Source: Janthinobacterium sp. 61 (lineage in GTDB: Bacteria > Pseudomonadota > Gammaproteobacteria > Burkholderiales > Burkholderiaceae_D). Taken from it: a stretch of DNA of 64,000 nt. The stretch lies in NCBI RefSeq assembly GCF_002846335.1, contig NZ_PJMQ01000001.1, forward strand, positions 5,704,001-5,768,000. Reading direction: 5' to 3'. Both the position numbers and the translations under genes were made by a program. Position 1 is the stretch's first letter, and each line of letters opens with the position of its first letter. Below the pieces are notes generated by a model. The model saw only the letters and a program-made list of their open reading frames with translations, had not been told where the DNA came from and ran no database searches. Of the stretch, positions 7,999 through 16,398 are shown in pieces.

Positions 7999-8679
7999 AT
8001 GGTTCGATCTTTCCGCCCCGCGCTGCTGTGCGCCGCCACCTTCCTCGCCCCCCTTGCCGCATCCGCGGGCGAAATCACCCTGTTCGAGGACGCCGGTTTC
8101 CGGGGCCGCCCGGTCACTTTGCGTTCCGATATGGGCGACCTGTCGCGCATGGGTTTTAACGACAAGACCTCCAGCATCATCGTGCGCTCGGGCACCTGGG
8201 AAGTGTGCAAGGACGCCAATTACCGGGGCAGCTGCCGTGTGCTGCAGCCTGGCCGCTACGACAGCATGCCGGGCATGAACGACGCCGTTTCTTCCGTGCG
8301 CGAAGTGGGCCGCCCGGGCCATGGCGGCGGCGATCACCGTCCCTATCCGCCGCGCCCTCCGCGTCCGGAGCCGGAGCGTCCTCATCCCGGTTATCCAGGC
8401 CATGGCGGCGGACACCGTCCCGACATGAATGGCGCCGTGCTGATGTTTCCTGATGTTGGCATGCGCGGCCGGCCAGTGCGCCTGGACCGAGAAGTGCGCG
8501 ACTTGAGCCGCTATGGCTTCAACGACCGCGCCGAATCGATCGTCGTCAACTACGGCCGCTGGGAATTCTGCGTCGATGCCAACTTCCGTGGCCGCTGCGT
8601 GGTAATGGGGCCAGGCAGCTACGGCCGCCTGCACGGTGGCCTCGACCGCCGCATATCCTCGCTGCGCCGCGTGCGCTAG
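7999..8679 (+). CDS. Secreted beta/gamma-crystallin-like protein, two domains (array gene 4)
   Basis: The 226-residue product starts at the ATG at 7999, with GGAG at 7990-7993 at the same distance as in the sister genes; the frame is open further upstream to 7927 but without a ribosome site. A signal peptide (ending LAASA) is followed by two crystallin domains with NDKTSS, NDAVSS, NDRAES and DRRISS motifs and the WE(V/F)C...C pairs. The linker is rich in Pro, His and Gly (PPRPPRPEPERPHP type), which could bind metal. The first domain is very close to that of gene 3, pointing to tandem duplication. Confidence 0.86.
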   Translation: MVRSFRPALLCAATFLAPLAASAGEITLFEDAGFRGRPVTLRSDMGDLSRMGFNDKTSSIIVRSGTWEVCKDANYRGSCRVLQPGRYDSMPGMNDAVSSVREVGRPGHGGGDHRPYPPRPPRPEPERPHPGYPGHGGGHRPDMNGAVLMFPDVGMRGRPVRLDREVRDLSRYGFNDRAESIVVNYGRWEFCVDANFRGRCVVMGPGSYGRLHGGLDRRISSLRRVR

Positions 8680-8700
8680 GCTTTTTTCGCTGCCACTTTA

Positions 8701-8732
8701 AGCGCCCGCGCGACCTGTGTCCCGCGGGCGCT
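8701..8732 (+). terminator. Possible terminator hairpin after crystallin gene 4
   Basis: AGCGCCCGCG at 8701-8710 pairs perfectly with CGCGGGCGCT at 8723-8732. Only a weak T-tract (GTTGTATT) follows, so termination is likely but not certain. Confidence 0.5.
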
Positions 8733-8811
8733 GTTGTATTGTGCGCACGCTATGTCGCCGCCAATTCGTGTACTCTTCCCATAGGCAGTTCAACCATGGG
8801 GAGCAAGCACG

Positions 8812-9732
8812 GTGGAATACAAGGACTACTACAAGGAGCTTGGCGTCGAAAAGACGGCGACCGAGGCCGAGATCAAGAAGGCCTACCGCAAGCTGGTACG
8901 CAAATACCACCCCGACGTGAGCAAGGAGCCGGACGCCGACAAGCGCACCAAGGCCCTGAATGAAGCTTATGGCGTGCTGGGCGACGCGGAAAAGCGCGCC
9001 GCCTACGATGAACTGGGCCGCAACCAGGGCGCGCAGGGACAGCCCTTCCGTCCGCCGCCAGACTGGGGTTCGGGCTACGAATCGTCGGGAGCCGACGACA
9101 GCGACTTCTTTGCCGACCTGTTTGCCCACGTGGGCGGGCGCCGCCGCGCCGGCGGCAGTTTCCAGATGCAGGGCGAGGACAGCCACGCCGCCATCACCAT
9201 CGATTTGCACGACAGCTATCACGGCGCCAAGCGCCACATCGTCATGCGCATGCCCGAAGCTGACGCGCAGGGCCATGTGGTGACGCGCGAGCGCACCCTG
9301 GAAGTGACGATACCGAAAGGCGTCACGGAGGGCCAGCAGCTGCGCATGAAGGGGCAAGGGAACCCGGGCAGCGGCGGTGCGCCGGCCGGCGACCTGTATC
9401 TGGAAATCCGCTTCCAGACGGATGCGCGCTACAAGGTGGAAGGGCGCGACGTGTTCGAGACGGTGCCCGTCACGCCATGGGAAGCGGCGCTGGGCGGCGA
9501 AATTGCCGTGCCCACGCCATCGGGCACGGTGGCCGTCACTGTGCCGCCCAATTCGCAGACGGGGCGCAAGCTGCGCCTGAAAGGGCGTGGCATTCCCGCC
9601 GCCCAGCCGGGCGACCTGTATCTGCTGCTGGAAGTGGTGCTGCCGCCGGCGAACGATGACAAGGCGCGCGAACTGTATGCAACCATGGCGCGCGAGATGG
9701 CTTTTAATCCGCGCCAGAAGCTGGGAGGGTAA
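8812..9732 (+). CDS. cbpA: DnaJ-like co-chaperone CbpA (curved DNA-binding protein)
   Basis: The 306-residue protein has an N-terminal J domain (residues 1-70, with the HPD motif in KYHPDVSKE that stimulates DnaK) followed by a linker and two DnaJ C-terminal substrate-binding domains (about 125-290). There is no zinc-finger region, which separates it from DnaJ and matches CbpA. It would deliver unfolded clients to DnaK and may bind curved DNA. It starts with GTG at 8812, with GGGAG 8 bases upstream. The next gene encodes its modulator CbpM, only 3 bases downstream, which strengthens the call. Confidence 0.93.
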   Translation: MEYKDYYKELGVEKTATEAEIKKAYRKLVRKYHPDVSKEPDADKRTKALNEAYGVLGDAEKRAAYDELGRNQGAQGQPFRPPPDWGSGYESSGADDSDFFADLFAHVGGRRRAGGSFQMQGEDSHAAITIDLHDSYHGAKRHIVMRMPEADAQGHVVTRERTLEVTIPKGVTEGQQLRMKGQGNPGSGGAPAGDLYLEIRFQTDARYKVEGRDVFETVPVTPWEAALGGEIAVPTPSGTVAVTVPPNSQTGRKLRLKGRGIPAAQPGDLYLLLEVVLPPANDDKARELYATMAREMAFNPRQKLGG

Positions 9733-9735
9733 ATC

Positions 9736-10047
9736 ATGACAAACAAGGTAATTGGCGAACTGCTCGAAGATCGTGCCCTGAGCCTGGAGGAACTGGCGCG
9801 CGCCTGCGCCGTGGAGCCGGACTGGGTGGTGCAGCATGTGCAGACGGGTGTGCTGCTGCAAAATGGCCCGCCAGCGGGGCAGCTGACTGCCTGGCGCTTC
9901 ACCAGCCTGGATCTGGTGCGTGCGCGCCGCCTGCACGAAATCGAATCCGTGTTCGATGCGAACGCCGAACTGGCCGCGCTGGTGGTCGATTTGTCGGAAG
10001 AAGTGGCGCGCCTGCGGCGCCGCCTGCACGTGCTGGGCGTCGATTAG
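9736..10047 (+). CDS. cbpM: Chaperone modulator CbpM
   Basis: The 103-residue protein has a MerR-like helix-turn-helix region at its N-terminus (LSLEELARACAVEPDWVVQHV) and a C-terminal coiled coil (DLSEEVARLRRRLHVL). CbpM binds the J domain of CbpA and blocks its co-chaperone and DNA-binding activities. It follows cbpA after 3 bases with its own GGGAGG ribosome site, forming the usual cbpAM operon. Confidence 0.92.
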   Translation: MTNKVIGELLEDRALSLEELARACAVEPDWVVQHVQTGVLLQNGPPAGQLTAWRFTSLDLVRARRLHEIESVFDANAELAALVVDLSEEVARLRRRLHVLGVD

Positions 10048-10058
10048 ACCATTAGCCC

Positions 10059-10286
10059 TTATGCCGGCTCGCCGTGGCGTGTCACGGTGAGCCTGGCTAT
10101 ATAAAACTGCCCGTCGACGACCACCCGGTGCGGGATGCCGGCCACGTCGAAGCCTGGGCCACCGTCTTCCATCCATTCCTGCGCTAGCGAGTCGAACTGC
10201 TGCGGCGTCATGCGCAGCATCTGCGCCGTGATGACGAAGCGCGCGCCAGGTTTTTGTTTGTTGACGAAGTCGTCGATGCCGGCCAT
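10059..10286 (-). CDS. Conserved hypothetical protein, 75 residues
   Basis: The likely start is the ATG at 10284-10286 (MAGIDDFVNKQKPGARFVIT), giving 75 residues; the frame is open further upstream to 10430 but crosses an inverted repeat and gives low-quality sequence. A ribosome site AAGAG lies just upstream. The protein looks like a small soluble alpha/beta protein with no domain I recognise. It is convergent with cbpM. The coding pattern and the convincing start support a real gene. Confidence 0.6.
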   Translation of the reverse strand: MAGIDDFVNKQKPGARFVITAQMLRMTPQQFDSLAQEWMEDGGPGFDVAGIPHRVVVDGQFYIARLTVTRHGEPA

Positions 10287-10316
10287 GTGAATCTCTTCAA
10301 GGTTGTGTCTGAAATC

Positions 10317-10343
10317 GGGGTCAGACCCGACGGGTCTGACCCC
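10317..10343. repeat. Perfect inverted repeat, GGGGTCAGACCC type
   Basis: The 12-base arm at 10317-10328 is exactly complementary to 10332-10343, with a 3-base spacer GAC. It lies between two minus-strand genes. There is no T-tract, so a dispersed palindromic (REP-like) element is as likely as a terminator. Confidence 0.8.
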
Positions 10344-10392
10344 AGCAGTTGTTTGGGGTTTGCTCAGGCATGATACCCGTCCCCGTGCGCTT

Positions 10393-11307
10393 CTAAAACC
10401 CCTGTTCCAGCAGCGGCAGCTGCTCCGCAAAGCGCTCGGTCAGCCACTTGCCCGCCTGGCCGGGCGGCGTGTCGGCGCGCTGGATCAGGTAAATCGGATA
10501 ATTCTCGCCCTTGTCGACGGCCAGCGGCAGGTGTACCAGGCGGCCTTCTGCCAGATCGTCGCGCACCATCGCTTCGGGCATGTTGCCCCAGCCCAGGCCC
10601 GCACGCAACAAGGCGTGCTTGGAACCGAGGTCGCCCAGGCGCCAGTTGCGCAATCCCAGCACCCCGAAATCCTGGCCCTGCGTCAGGTCGCTTCGGTCGC
10701 TGAGCACCAGCTGCACGTGTTCGCGCGCCACGTTGGAGGCAATCGGCCCTTCCAGCTGCGCCAGCGCGTGGCTGGGCGCGGCCACGGGAATCAGTCGCAC
10801 GTGGCCCACGGCCAGGCGCTCGAAGACGCTGGCCGTGGCAGTCATCCAGCCACCGAGGCCGATGTGGCAGCTGCCATCCATCACCAGCTGCGCCACGGCG
10901 CCCATGGCTTCAATGCGCAGGCGCAGGGCGACGGTGGGGAACTGCGCCTGGAACGATTCCAGGACGCGCACCAGCACGCAAGTGGGAAACATGACGTCGA
11001 CCACCACCGACACTTCCGCCTCCAGCCCGCCGGCCAGGGCCTTGGCGCGCGCGCGCATGCCGTCCACTTTCAGGGCCACTGCGCGCGCGTCGGCCAGCAG
11101 GGCCTTGCCCGCATCCGTCAGGGTGGGCTTGCGCTTGCCGCGGTCGAGCAGCACCACATTCAGTTGTTCTTCCAGGTTGGCGATGGTGTAGCTGATCACC
11201 GACTGCGTGCGGTGCAGCTGGCGCGCCGCGTGGGCGAAGCCGCCCGCGTCGATGACGGCGACGAACACGCGCAACTGGTCGAGCGAAGGTTGGCCCGGTT
11301 CTCTCAT
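10393..11307 (-). CDS. LysR family transcriptional regulator
   Basis: The 304-residue protein has the LysR winged helix-turn-helix at residues 8-67 (LDQLRVFVAVIDAGGFAHAA...TQSVISYTIANLEEQL) and a periplasmic-binding-like effector domain from about 95. It lies divergent from the azoreductase gene at 11442, with a 134-bp AT-rich gap between, the usual arrangement for a LysR regulator and its target. The effector is unknown but could be a quinone or aromatic substrate of the azoreductase. Confidence 0.92.
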   Translation of the reverse strand: MREPGQPSLDQLRVFVAVIDAGGFAHAARQLHRTQSVISYTIANLEEQLNVVLLDRGKRKPTLTDAGKALLADARAVALKVDGMRARAKALAGGLEAEVSVVVDVMFPTCVLVRVLESFQAQFPTVALRLRIEAMGAVAQLVMDGSCHIGLGGWMTATASVFERLAVGHVRLIPVAAPSHALAQLEGPIASNVAREHVQLVLSDRSDLTQGQDFGVLGLRNWRLGDLGSKHALLRAGLGWGNMPEAMVRDDLAEGRLVHLPLAVDKGENYPIYLIQRADTPPGQAGKWLTERFAEQLPLLEQGF

Positions 11308-11441
11308 GGGAACTCCCTATCTAAAATTTCGATGCTAAACATTTATATTTATACGGTTTCATCGATGGTAGACCCGAACTATGCTGTGTGCAAGGGCTGC
11401 GACGTGGCCCATCCCGTCATCCATCTCCATAGGAGCAATTC

Positions 11442-12047
11442 ATGAGCAAGGTCTTGTACATCAATAGCAGCGTGCGCAACAGCGGTTCCCTGTCGCGCCA
11501 ATTGTCCGGCGAATTCGTGGCGAAACTGGCCGCGCAAGGGGCCAGCGTCGTCGAGCGCGACCTGGCCGCGCAGCCCGTGCCGCACCTGACGGAAGAGGTG
11601 ATGGGCGCCTTCTTCACGCCGGCAGAGCAGCGCAGCGCGCATGCAGCAGCGGCGGTGCAATTGTCCGATACCCTGGTCGATGAATTGCTGGCCGCCGACG
11701 TGCTGGTGCTGGCCGCGCCCATGTACAACTTTTCCGTACCTTCGACCCTGAAGGCGTGGATCGACCACGTGGCGCGCGCGGGCCGCACTTTCCAGTACAC
11801 GGCGACCGGCCCCGTCGGCCTGGCCACGGGCAAGAAAGCTGTTATTTTCACGGCCAGCGGCGGCGTCTACAGTGCAGGCCCCGGTGCCGCGTATGACTAC
11901 CTGAGCACCTATCTGCGCACGGCGCTGGGCTTCATCGGCATTACCGACATCGAGTTCGTGCAAGCCGAAGGCGTGGCCATGGGCGAGGATGCCGTCGCCA
12001 GCGCGATTGCCAGGGGCCGTGCCTCGATCGAGGCCCTGGTCACCTGA
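11442..12047 (+). CDS. azoR: FMN-dependent NADH:quinone/azo oxidoreductase (AzoR-like)
   Basis: The 201-residue flavodoxin-like protein begins MSKVLYINSSVRNSGSLSRQ, the phosphate-binding loop that holds FMN, and contains the AAPMYNFSVPSTLKAWIDHV and TASGGVYS motifs typical of AzoR/AcpD. These dimeric enzymes reduce quinones and azo dyes with NAD(P)H through two-electron transfer, protecting against thiol and quinone stress. The ATG at 11442 has AGGAG 6 bases upstream. It is transcribed divergently from a LysR regulator that probably controls it. Confidence 0.9.
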   Translation: MSKVLYINSSVRNSGSLSRQLSGEFVAKLAAQGASVVERDLAAQPVPHLTEEVMGAFFTPAEQRSAHAAAAVQLSDTLVDELLAADVLVLAAPMYNFSVPSTLKAWIDHVARAGRTFQYTATGPVGLATGKKAVIFTASGGVYSAGPGAAYDYLSTYLRTALGFIGITDIEFVQAEGVAMGEDAVASAIARGRASIEALVT

Positions 12048-12148
12048 CTAGGTCTTCAGGGGGATTGCCAATCTGCCATGGTTGACATAAGCTTGCCGGC
12101 GGCACGCCCCGTGCCAGGCCGGCGAACGGTTCGCCATGAAAGTCCCCC

Positions 12149-12694
12149 ATGCACAAGTTGGCAAGCGCAGTATTGTTCGGGTGTTCCCTGCTGGCGGCAG
12201 GCATTGCGCAAGCGCAAACTGGGCCAGTGGCGCCGCCTCACGTGGGCCGCCACGCCTCCGCGCCCGAAGATATCCGCGCCATCGAAAAAGTCGTCGCCGA
12301 CTTCCAGGCGGCCCTGATCGCCAAGGATGTCAAGCTGCTGTCGTCGCTGATGCTGCACACGAACATTTTGTTCGCCTCGCCGGCTGACGATGCTTTCATC
12401 AAGAAGATGCGCGACACGACGGACGTCCACTTCGACGGCGTCGGGGCGGCCGGCTACGTCGGTTTCGCCAATTACATCAAACGCGAACCGCAGCGCACGG
12501 AAGAAAAATTCTACAACGTCAAGATCACCCAGGACCGCCATGTGGCGTGGGTCAACTTCGACTATGAATTCCTCGTCGGCGGCACATTGTCCAACTATGG
12601 CGTGGAAGCGTGGCAATTGGTCAAGCGCGACGGCGAATGGAAAATCCTCAGCGTTGTCTGGTCCATGCATCCCGCTGCCGAGGCAGGAAAGTAG
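12149..12694 (+). CDS. Secreted SnoaL/NTF2-like (DUF4440 type) protein
   Basis: The 181-residue protein has a signal peptide (MHKLASAVLFGCSLLAAGIAQA) and then an NTF2-like cone fold pattern: a first helix IEKVVADFQAALIAKDVKLL, a strand pair, and a C-terminal WQLVKRDGEWKILSVVWS, as in SnoaL-like/DUF4440 proteins. Members range from ketosteroid isomerase-like enzymes to non-catalytic binding proteins. It stands alone. The function is unknown. Confidence 0.75.
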   Translation: MHKLASAVLFGCSLLAAGIAQAQTGPVAPPHVGRHASAPEDIRAIEKVVADFQAALIAKDVKLLSSLMLHTNILFASPADDAFIKKMRDTTDVHFDGVGAAGYVGFANYIKREPQRTEEKFYNVKITQDRHVAWVNFDYEFLVGGTLSNYGVEAWQLVKRDGEWKILSVVWSMHPAAEAGK

Positions 12695-12880
12695 GCCCCA
12701 GCCGTGACGCGTCAGTCGCGCGGCAGTGCGCGGATTGCCACCGGGCCAGCTGCGTTCAGTACGGAGTTGCCCAGTAATAATTTTTTCGCATCGTCTATAC
12801 TTTCAGCTTGCACACGTAGTTAGCCTGACAAGTGTGCTGTCACCGGCCTGGCTGGTGCAAGCAGATGCTTGTCTGTCGTC

Positions 12881-13300
12881 ATGCATGAAGATGATGTAGT
12901 CATGCATCCCTTTTCTCCTGTGCCGCGTGATAAAAAGAGAGCTGAATTGAGTATCCTGATCAATCGCGAGCGCATGGTTTTACCCTTTACCGCGTCAGTC
13001 CGTAGAGACAAGCTGTCCGGCCATGTCATTTTTGGAGCGCACATCGTGCCGATAAAGTATGTTGATTTTTATGAGGTGAATTACACGGCAGAGCGCCTGC
13101 GCGGCTGCAAGCTGTGGGGCGCCTACGTCGCCATCTATGCCCCCTCGTCCAACCCCATGCATCGGGTGAATCTGGTGCGCAAGCGCCGGGTGTCGGCCGA
13201 CCACCAGTTTACAACGGAAGCGGACGCCATGACGGAAGCGGGCGAGGTGGCCGTCAAGCTGGTCGAGCGGCGCCAGCGCCGCTATGTCTTCCATCCCTGA
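12881..13300 (+). CDS. Hypothetical protein of unknown function
   Basis: The frame is open from a TTG at 12869, with ATG codons at 12881 and 12902; none has a strong ribosome site, so the start is uncertain and 12881 is used. The product is about 139 residues, basic at the C-terminus (VKLVERRQRRYVF), with a central stretch of beta-prone residues. I recognise no domain. Its end overlaps the convergent gene at 13282-13521 by 19 bases. Confidence 0.5.
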   Translation: MHEDDVVMHPFSPVPRDKKRAELSILINRERMVLPFTASVRRDKLSGHVIFGAHIVPIKYVDFYEVNYTAERLRGCKLWGAYVAIYAPSSNPMHRVNLVRKRRVSADHQFTTEADAMTEAGEVAVKLVERRQRRYVFHP

Positions 13301-13521
13301 TGCCATTGCGCAGCATCCTGCAGCGCGCGCCATGGCAGGATTTGCACGCGGCCGGAATGCACGGCTTCCAGCGCCACGTGCGTGACGGGTTCATCGGGCG
13401 TGGCAGCTGCGCATAGCTTGATGACGAGGAAGTGTTTTTCCTTGTTGGCTGGCGTGACGGCCGTCCATTTACTGTTCAGTAATTTGCTCGGACGTACGTT
13501 GTTGTGCTTTTGAAGGTGCAT
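13282..13521 (-). CDS. TIGR02450-like small conserved protein
   Basis: The 79-residue protein contains the block KLLNSKWTAVTPANKEKHFL, which matches the small conserved TIGR02450 family found across proteobacteria. Family function is unknown; members are soluble and often single genes. The ATG is at 13519-13521. It overlaps the convergent upstream gene by 19 bases. Confidence 0.8.
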   Translation of the reverse strand: MHLQKHNNVRPSKLLNSKWTAVTPANKEKHFLVIKLCAAATPDEPVTHVALEAVHSGRVQILPWRALQDAAQWHQGWKT

Positions 13522-13592
13522 GGCGGCTCCCGGATTGGCGTGATGGCGATGTTGCCATTATCATGCCATACCTGCCACGCACGAGGACCGCC

Positions 13593-14456
13593 ATGAAACG
13601 CCAGCTGCACCTGCTCGTCATCGACCCGCAAAACGATTTTTGCGACTTGCCCGCCACCTGGCTGCCGCCAGGTTCCGCGCCGGCCTTGGCCGTGCCCGGC
13701 GCCCACCAGGACATGCTGCGCGTGGCGCAGCTGATCCGTGAAGGGGGCGGCGGTTTGACGCAGATCAGCGTGACCCTCGACGCCCACCACCGCTATGACA
13801 TCGCCCACCCCGCCTTCTGGCGCACGGGCGATGGCGGTCCCGTCGCGCCGTTTACGCAGATCAGCGCGCAGCAGGTGCGCGCCCGCCTGTTCCTGCCCGC
13901 CGCCAGCGACGCCTTGCCACGCGCGCTGGCTTACCTCGATGCCTTGCAGCAAGCGGGGCGTTACCAGTTGATGGTGTGGCCCGTGCATTGCGAGATCGGC
14001 AGCTGGGGCCAGAATATCCATGCGGCCGTGCGCGCCGCCTACAACGCCTGGGAAGTGGATCAGCTGCGAGTGGTCGCCAAGCTGAGCAAGGGTTCCAACC
14101 CCTGGACCGAGCATTACTCGGCCGTCATGGCGGAAGTGCCCGATGCCCAGGATGCGGCCACCCAGCTCAACCTGGATTTCCTCGCCACCCTGCTGCCGGC
14201 GCAGCAGATCTATGTCACGGGCGAAGCGGGCAGCCACTGCGTGAAAGCCAGCACCGAGCACATCGCCGATTATCTGGAAGCGCAGCAAGGCAAGCCGGCC
14301 CTGTCGCGACTGGTGCTGCTGACCGACTGCATGAGTCCCGTCACGGGCTTTGCAGCGCAGCAGCGCGACTTCCTTGCCGCCATGCACGAGCGCGGCGCGC
14401 GCCTGGCGTCGTCCGCCGAGGTCTTGCCCGAGTTGCTGTCCAACGCGCTGGCCTGA
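13593..14456 (+). CDS. Isochorismatase-fold cysteine hydrolase, nicotinamidase-like
   Basis: The 287-residue protein has the family triad: Asp11 in VIDPQNDF, Lys166 in KLSKGSNP and Cys216 in [11 protein letters not shown]. The DAHH segment supplies likely metal ligands as in nicotinamidases. It is longer than typical PncA (about 210 residues). Because pncB follows 77 bases downstream on the same strand, it may convert nicotinamide to nicotinate for the NAD salvage route, but other amides are possible. The ATG at 13593, with GAGG just upstream, is preferred over a start at 13563. Confidence 0.75.
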   Translation: MKRQLHLLVIDPQNDFCDLPATWLPPGSAPALAVPGAHQDMLRVAQLIREGGGGLTQISVTLDAHHRYDIAHPAFWRTGDGGPVAPFTQISAQQVRARLFLPAASDALPRALAYLDALQQAGRYQLMVWPVHCEIGSWGQNIHAAVRAAYNAWEVDQLRVVAKLSKGSNPWTEHYSAVMAEVPDAQDAATQLNLDFLATLLPAQQIYVTGEAGSHCVKASTEHIADYLEAQQGKPALSRLVLLTDCMSPVTGFAAQQRDFLAAMHERGARLASSAEVLPELLSNALA

Positions 14457-14533
14457 GCCACTGTCGAGCGTTCCCTGCTGAAATGCTTGCGGTGGCGTAC
14501 TATTCTGGCTTCAGGAAGTTGGAGAAAACACAC

Positions 14534-15736
14534 ATGACCCCGATAGTGCGCAGTTTGCTGGAAACCGATCTGTATAAATTTACAATGTGGCAAGCATTGC
14601 TGCACGGTCATCCGAACACCCATACCGAATACGAATTTGTCTGCCGCAACGCGACCGCCTTCCCGCTGGCCGAACTGAAGGTCGAGCTGGAAGAGCAGCT
14701 CGACCACCTGTGCTCGATGTCGTTTGCCGACGACGAGCTGGCCTATTTGCGCACCCTGCGCTTCATGAAGAGCGATTTCGTCGACTTTTTGACGGTGTTC
14801 CGCTTCCAGCGCAAGTTCATCGACGTCAGTACGGATGGCGACACCTTGCTCGTGCATGCGGCCGGGCCGCAAGTGCACGTGATGGGTTTCGAGATTTTCG
14901 TGTTGTATATCATTAATGAACTGTATTTCCGCCGCTTCGACCTTGATGTGGCCATGCGCGAAGGGCGTCACCGCCTGGGCTTGAAAGTGGCGGCCGTCAA
15001 GGAGTTTGGCAAGCTGCCGCGGCGCAAGCATCCGTTTGAGTTTTCCGATTTCGGCGTGCGCCGGCGTTTTTCCGGCGCCTGGCACGATGAGGTGGTGCAG
15101 CGCCTTGCGCATGAAGTGCCTGAGTATTTCAAGGGCACGTCGAATGTGTACCTGGCGAAGAAGCTCGGTATCGTGCCGATCGGCACGATGGCGCATGAAT
15201 ACATGCAGTCATTCCAGTCCTTCGGCGTGCGCCTGCGCGACTTTCAAAAGGCGGCTCTGGAAGACTGGGTGCAGGAATACCGGGGCGACCTGGGCATCGC
15301 CCTGACGGACGTGGTGGGCATGGACGCCTTTCTGGCCGACTTCGACCTGTATTTCGCCAAGCTGTTCGACGGCTTGCGCCACGATTCGGGCGACCCCGTC
15401 GAGTGGGGAGAGAAGGCGCTGGCCCACTACGCGGCCCTGCGCATCGACGCCAACACCAAGCGCCTCGTGTTTTCCGACGGCCTGGACCTGGACAAGGCCT
15501 TCGCCCTGTACCAGCACTTCGCCGACCGCATCATGACGGGCTTTGGCATCGGCACCAATCTCACCAACGACGTCGGTTTGACGCCGCTCAACATCGTCAT
15601 GAAACTGGTGCGCTGCAATGGCCAGTCGGTGGCAAAACTGTCCGATTCGCCGGGCAAGACCCTGTGCAAGGATGAAACCTTCCTTGCCTATCTTCGGCAG
15701 GTGTTTCACCATCCTGCCGTGCAAGTACCGCTCTAG
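14534..15736 (+). CDS. pncB: Nicotinate phosphoribosyltransferase
   Basis: The 400-residue protein shows the PncB signature from its start ([18 protein letters not shown]) through [12 protein letters not shown], the phosphoribosyl loop region [10 protein letters not shown], and the DSGDP and FSDGLDL motifs near the active site. It joins nicotinate to PRPP with ATP hydrolysis to form nicotinate mononucleotide in the Preiss-Handler NAD salvage pathway. The ATG at 14534 has GGAG 9 bases upstream. The nicotinamidase-like gene precedes it. Its stop codon overlaps that of the convergent gene by 4 bases (CTAG). Confidence 0.95.
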   Translation: MTPIVRSLLETDLYKFTMWQALLHGHPNTHTEYEFVCRNATAFPLAELKVELEEQLDHLCSMSFADDELAYLRTLRFMKSDFVDFLTVFRFQRKFIDVSTDGDTLLVHAAGPQVHVMGFEIFVLYIINELYFRRFDLDVAMREGRHRLGLKVAAVKEFGKLPRRKHPFEFSDFGVRRRFSGAWHDEVVQRLAHEVPEYFKGTSNVYLAKKLGIVPIGTMAHEYMQSFQSFGVRLRDFQKAALEDWVQEYRGDLGIALTDVVGMDAFLADFDLYFAKLFDGLRHDSGDPVEWGEKALAHYAALRIDANTKRLVFSDGLDLDKAFALYQHFADRIMTGFGIGTNLTNDVGLTPLNIVMKLVRCNGQSVAKLSDSPGKTLCKDETFLAYLRQVFHHPAVQVPL

Positions 15737-16032
15737 AAGCCTGCGACCACCGTGTTCATGTGCTCGACCTGGGGAGGGGCGGCAAAGAATTCGCCCACCA
15801 GGCCGCGCCATGCCTGGAAGTCGTCGCTGCCGCGGAAATGCACGGTATGGTCTTCCAGGGTGCTCCAGCCCACCACCAGGCGGTAGGCATCGCCGTTTTC
15901 GATCGAGCGCTCCAGGCGCATCGATACGCAGCCGCGCGCGCGCTGGAACAGGGGCACGGCTTTGGCGACGGCCGCCTCGAAAGCGTCATGCGTGGCCGAT
16001 TTGATCTGGATGTGGGCAATTTCAAAAATCAT
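15733..16032 (-). CDS. Antibiotic biosynthesis monooxygenase (ABM) domain protein
   Basis: The 99-residue protein starts at the ATG at 16030-16032 ([20 protein letters not shown]) with GGAA upstream, and is a single ferredoxin-like ABM domain: an N-terminal strand, the helix [17 protein letters not shown], and the later motif [25 protein letters not shown] proteins act as cofactor-free monooxygenases, heme degraders or stress proteins; the substrate here is unknown. It overlaps the end of pncB by 4 bases. Confidence 0.85.
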   Translation of the reverse strand: MIFEIAHIQIKSATHDAFEAAVAKAVPLFQRARGCVSMRLERSIENGDAYRLVVGWSTLEDHTVHFRGSDDFQAWRGLVGEFFAAPPQVEHMNTVVAGF

Positions 16033-16398
16033 GGCAAGTTCCACTGTGGAATGAAGGAAGCCTGATCTTGCCATAGTTTGGCCGCGCGGGGGAGGGCCTC
16101 AGCCCGCAAGCGCGTGTGCGCCTGCGGGATGGCATGCGCCCATTCCCGTTTCCGTTCCCGTTACTGTGGAGTGCCGATGTCGACAACGAGGCGGAATATG
16201 CCGCGCCATGCCGCCATGCCGCCATGCCCTGCTTCGACCTGCGAGCCTGTAAAAAATTCTGCCTCAGCCTGTAAAATCCTCGATCAAGTCGCAAAAGTTT
16301 GATAAATATCCAGTATGGCTGCCAAGTCGCGCTAAGATACGCCTTGCGGTGCATTCTGCAGGCAGGGATGCGGGATCAATCTTTCATAGGAGAACTAA
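16033..16398. other. Intergenic region between two unrelated genes
   Basis: This 366-base gap separates the divergent ABM gene and the DJ-1/PfpI gene. It holds short tandem runs (CCGTTT/CCGTTC/CCGTTA near 16145-16162, GCCGCCAT repeats near 16209-16222), a stem around 16100-16130 and an FNR-like site at 16299. I see no convincing gene in it. Confidence 0.6.
16299..16312 (+). promoter_or_regulatory. Possible FNR/CRP-type site upstream of the DJ-1/PfpI gene
   Basis: TTGAT-AAAT-ATCCA differs by one base from the FNR/DNR consensus TTGAT-N4-ATCAA. It is centred about 93 bases before the ATG at 16399. A Crp/Fnr regulator gene lies nearby at 19122. Confidence 0.35.

Noticed and set aside
10287-10430. 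N-terminal extension of the 75-residue protein at 10059
   Set aside because: It would be coded by the inverted repeat at 10317-10343 and low-quality sequence; the ATG at 10286 has a ribosome site.
16078-16302. Small frame in the gap before the DJ-1/PfpI gene
   Set aside because: It runs over short tandem repeats, has an Arg/Cys/Ala-rich product and no ribosome site.
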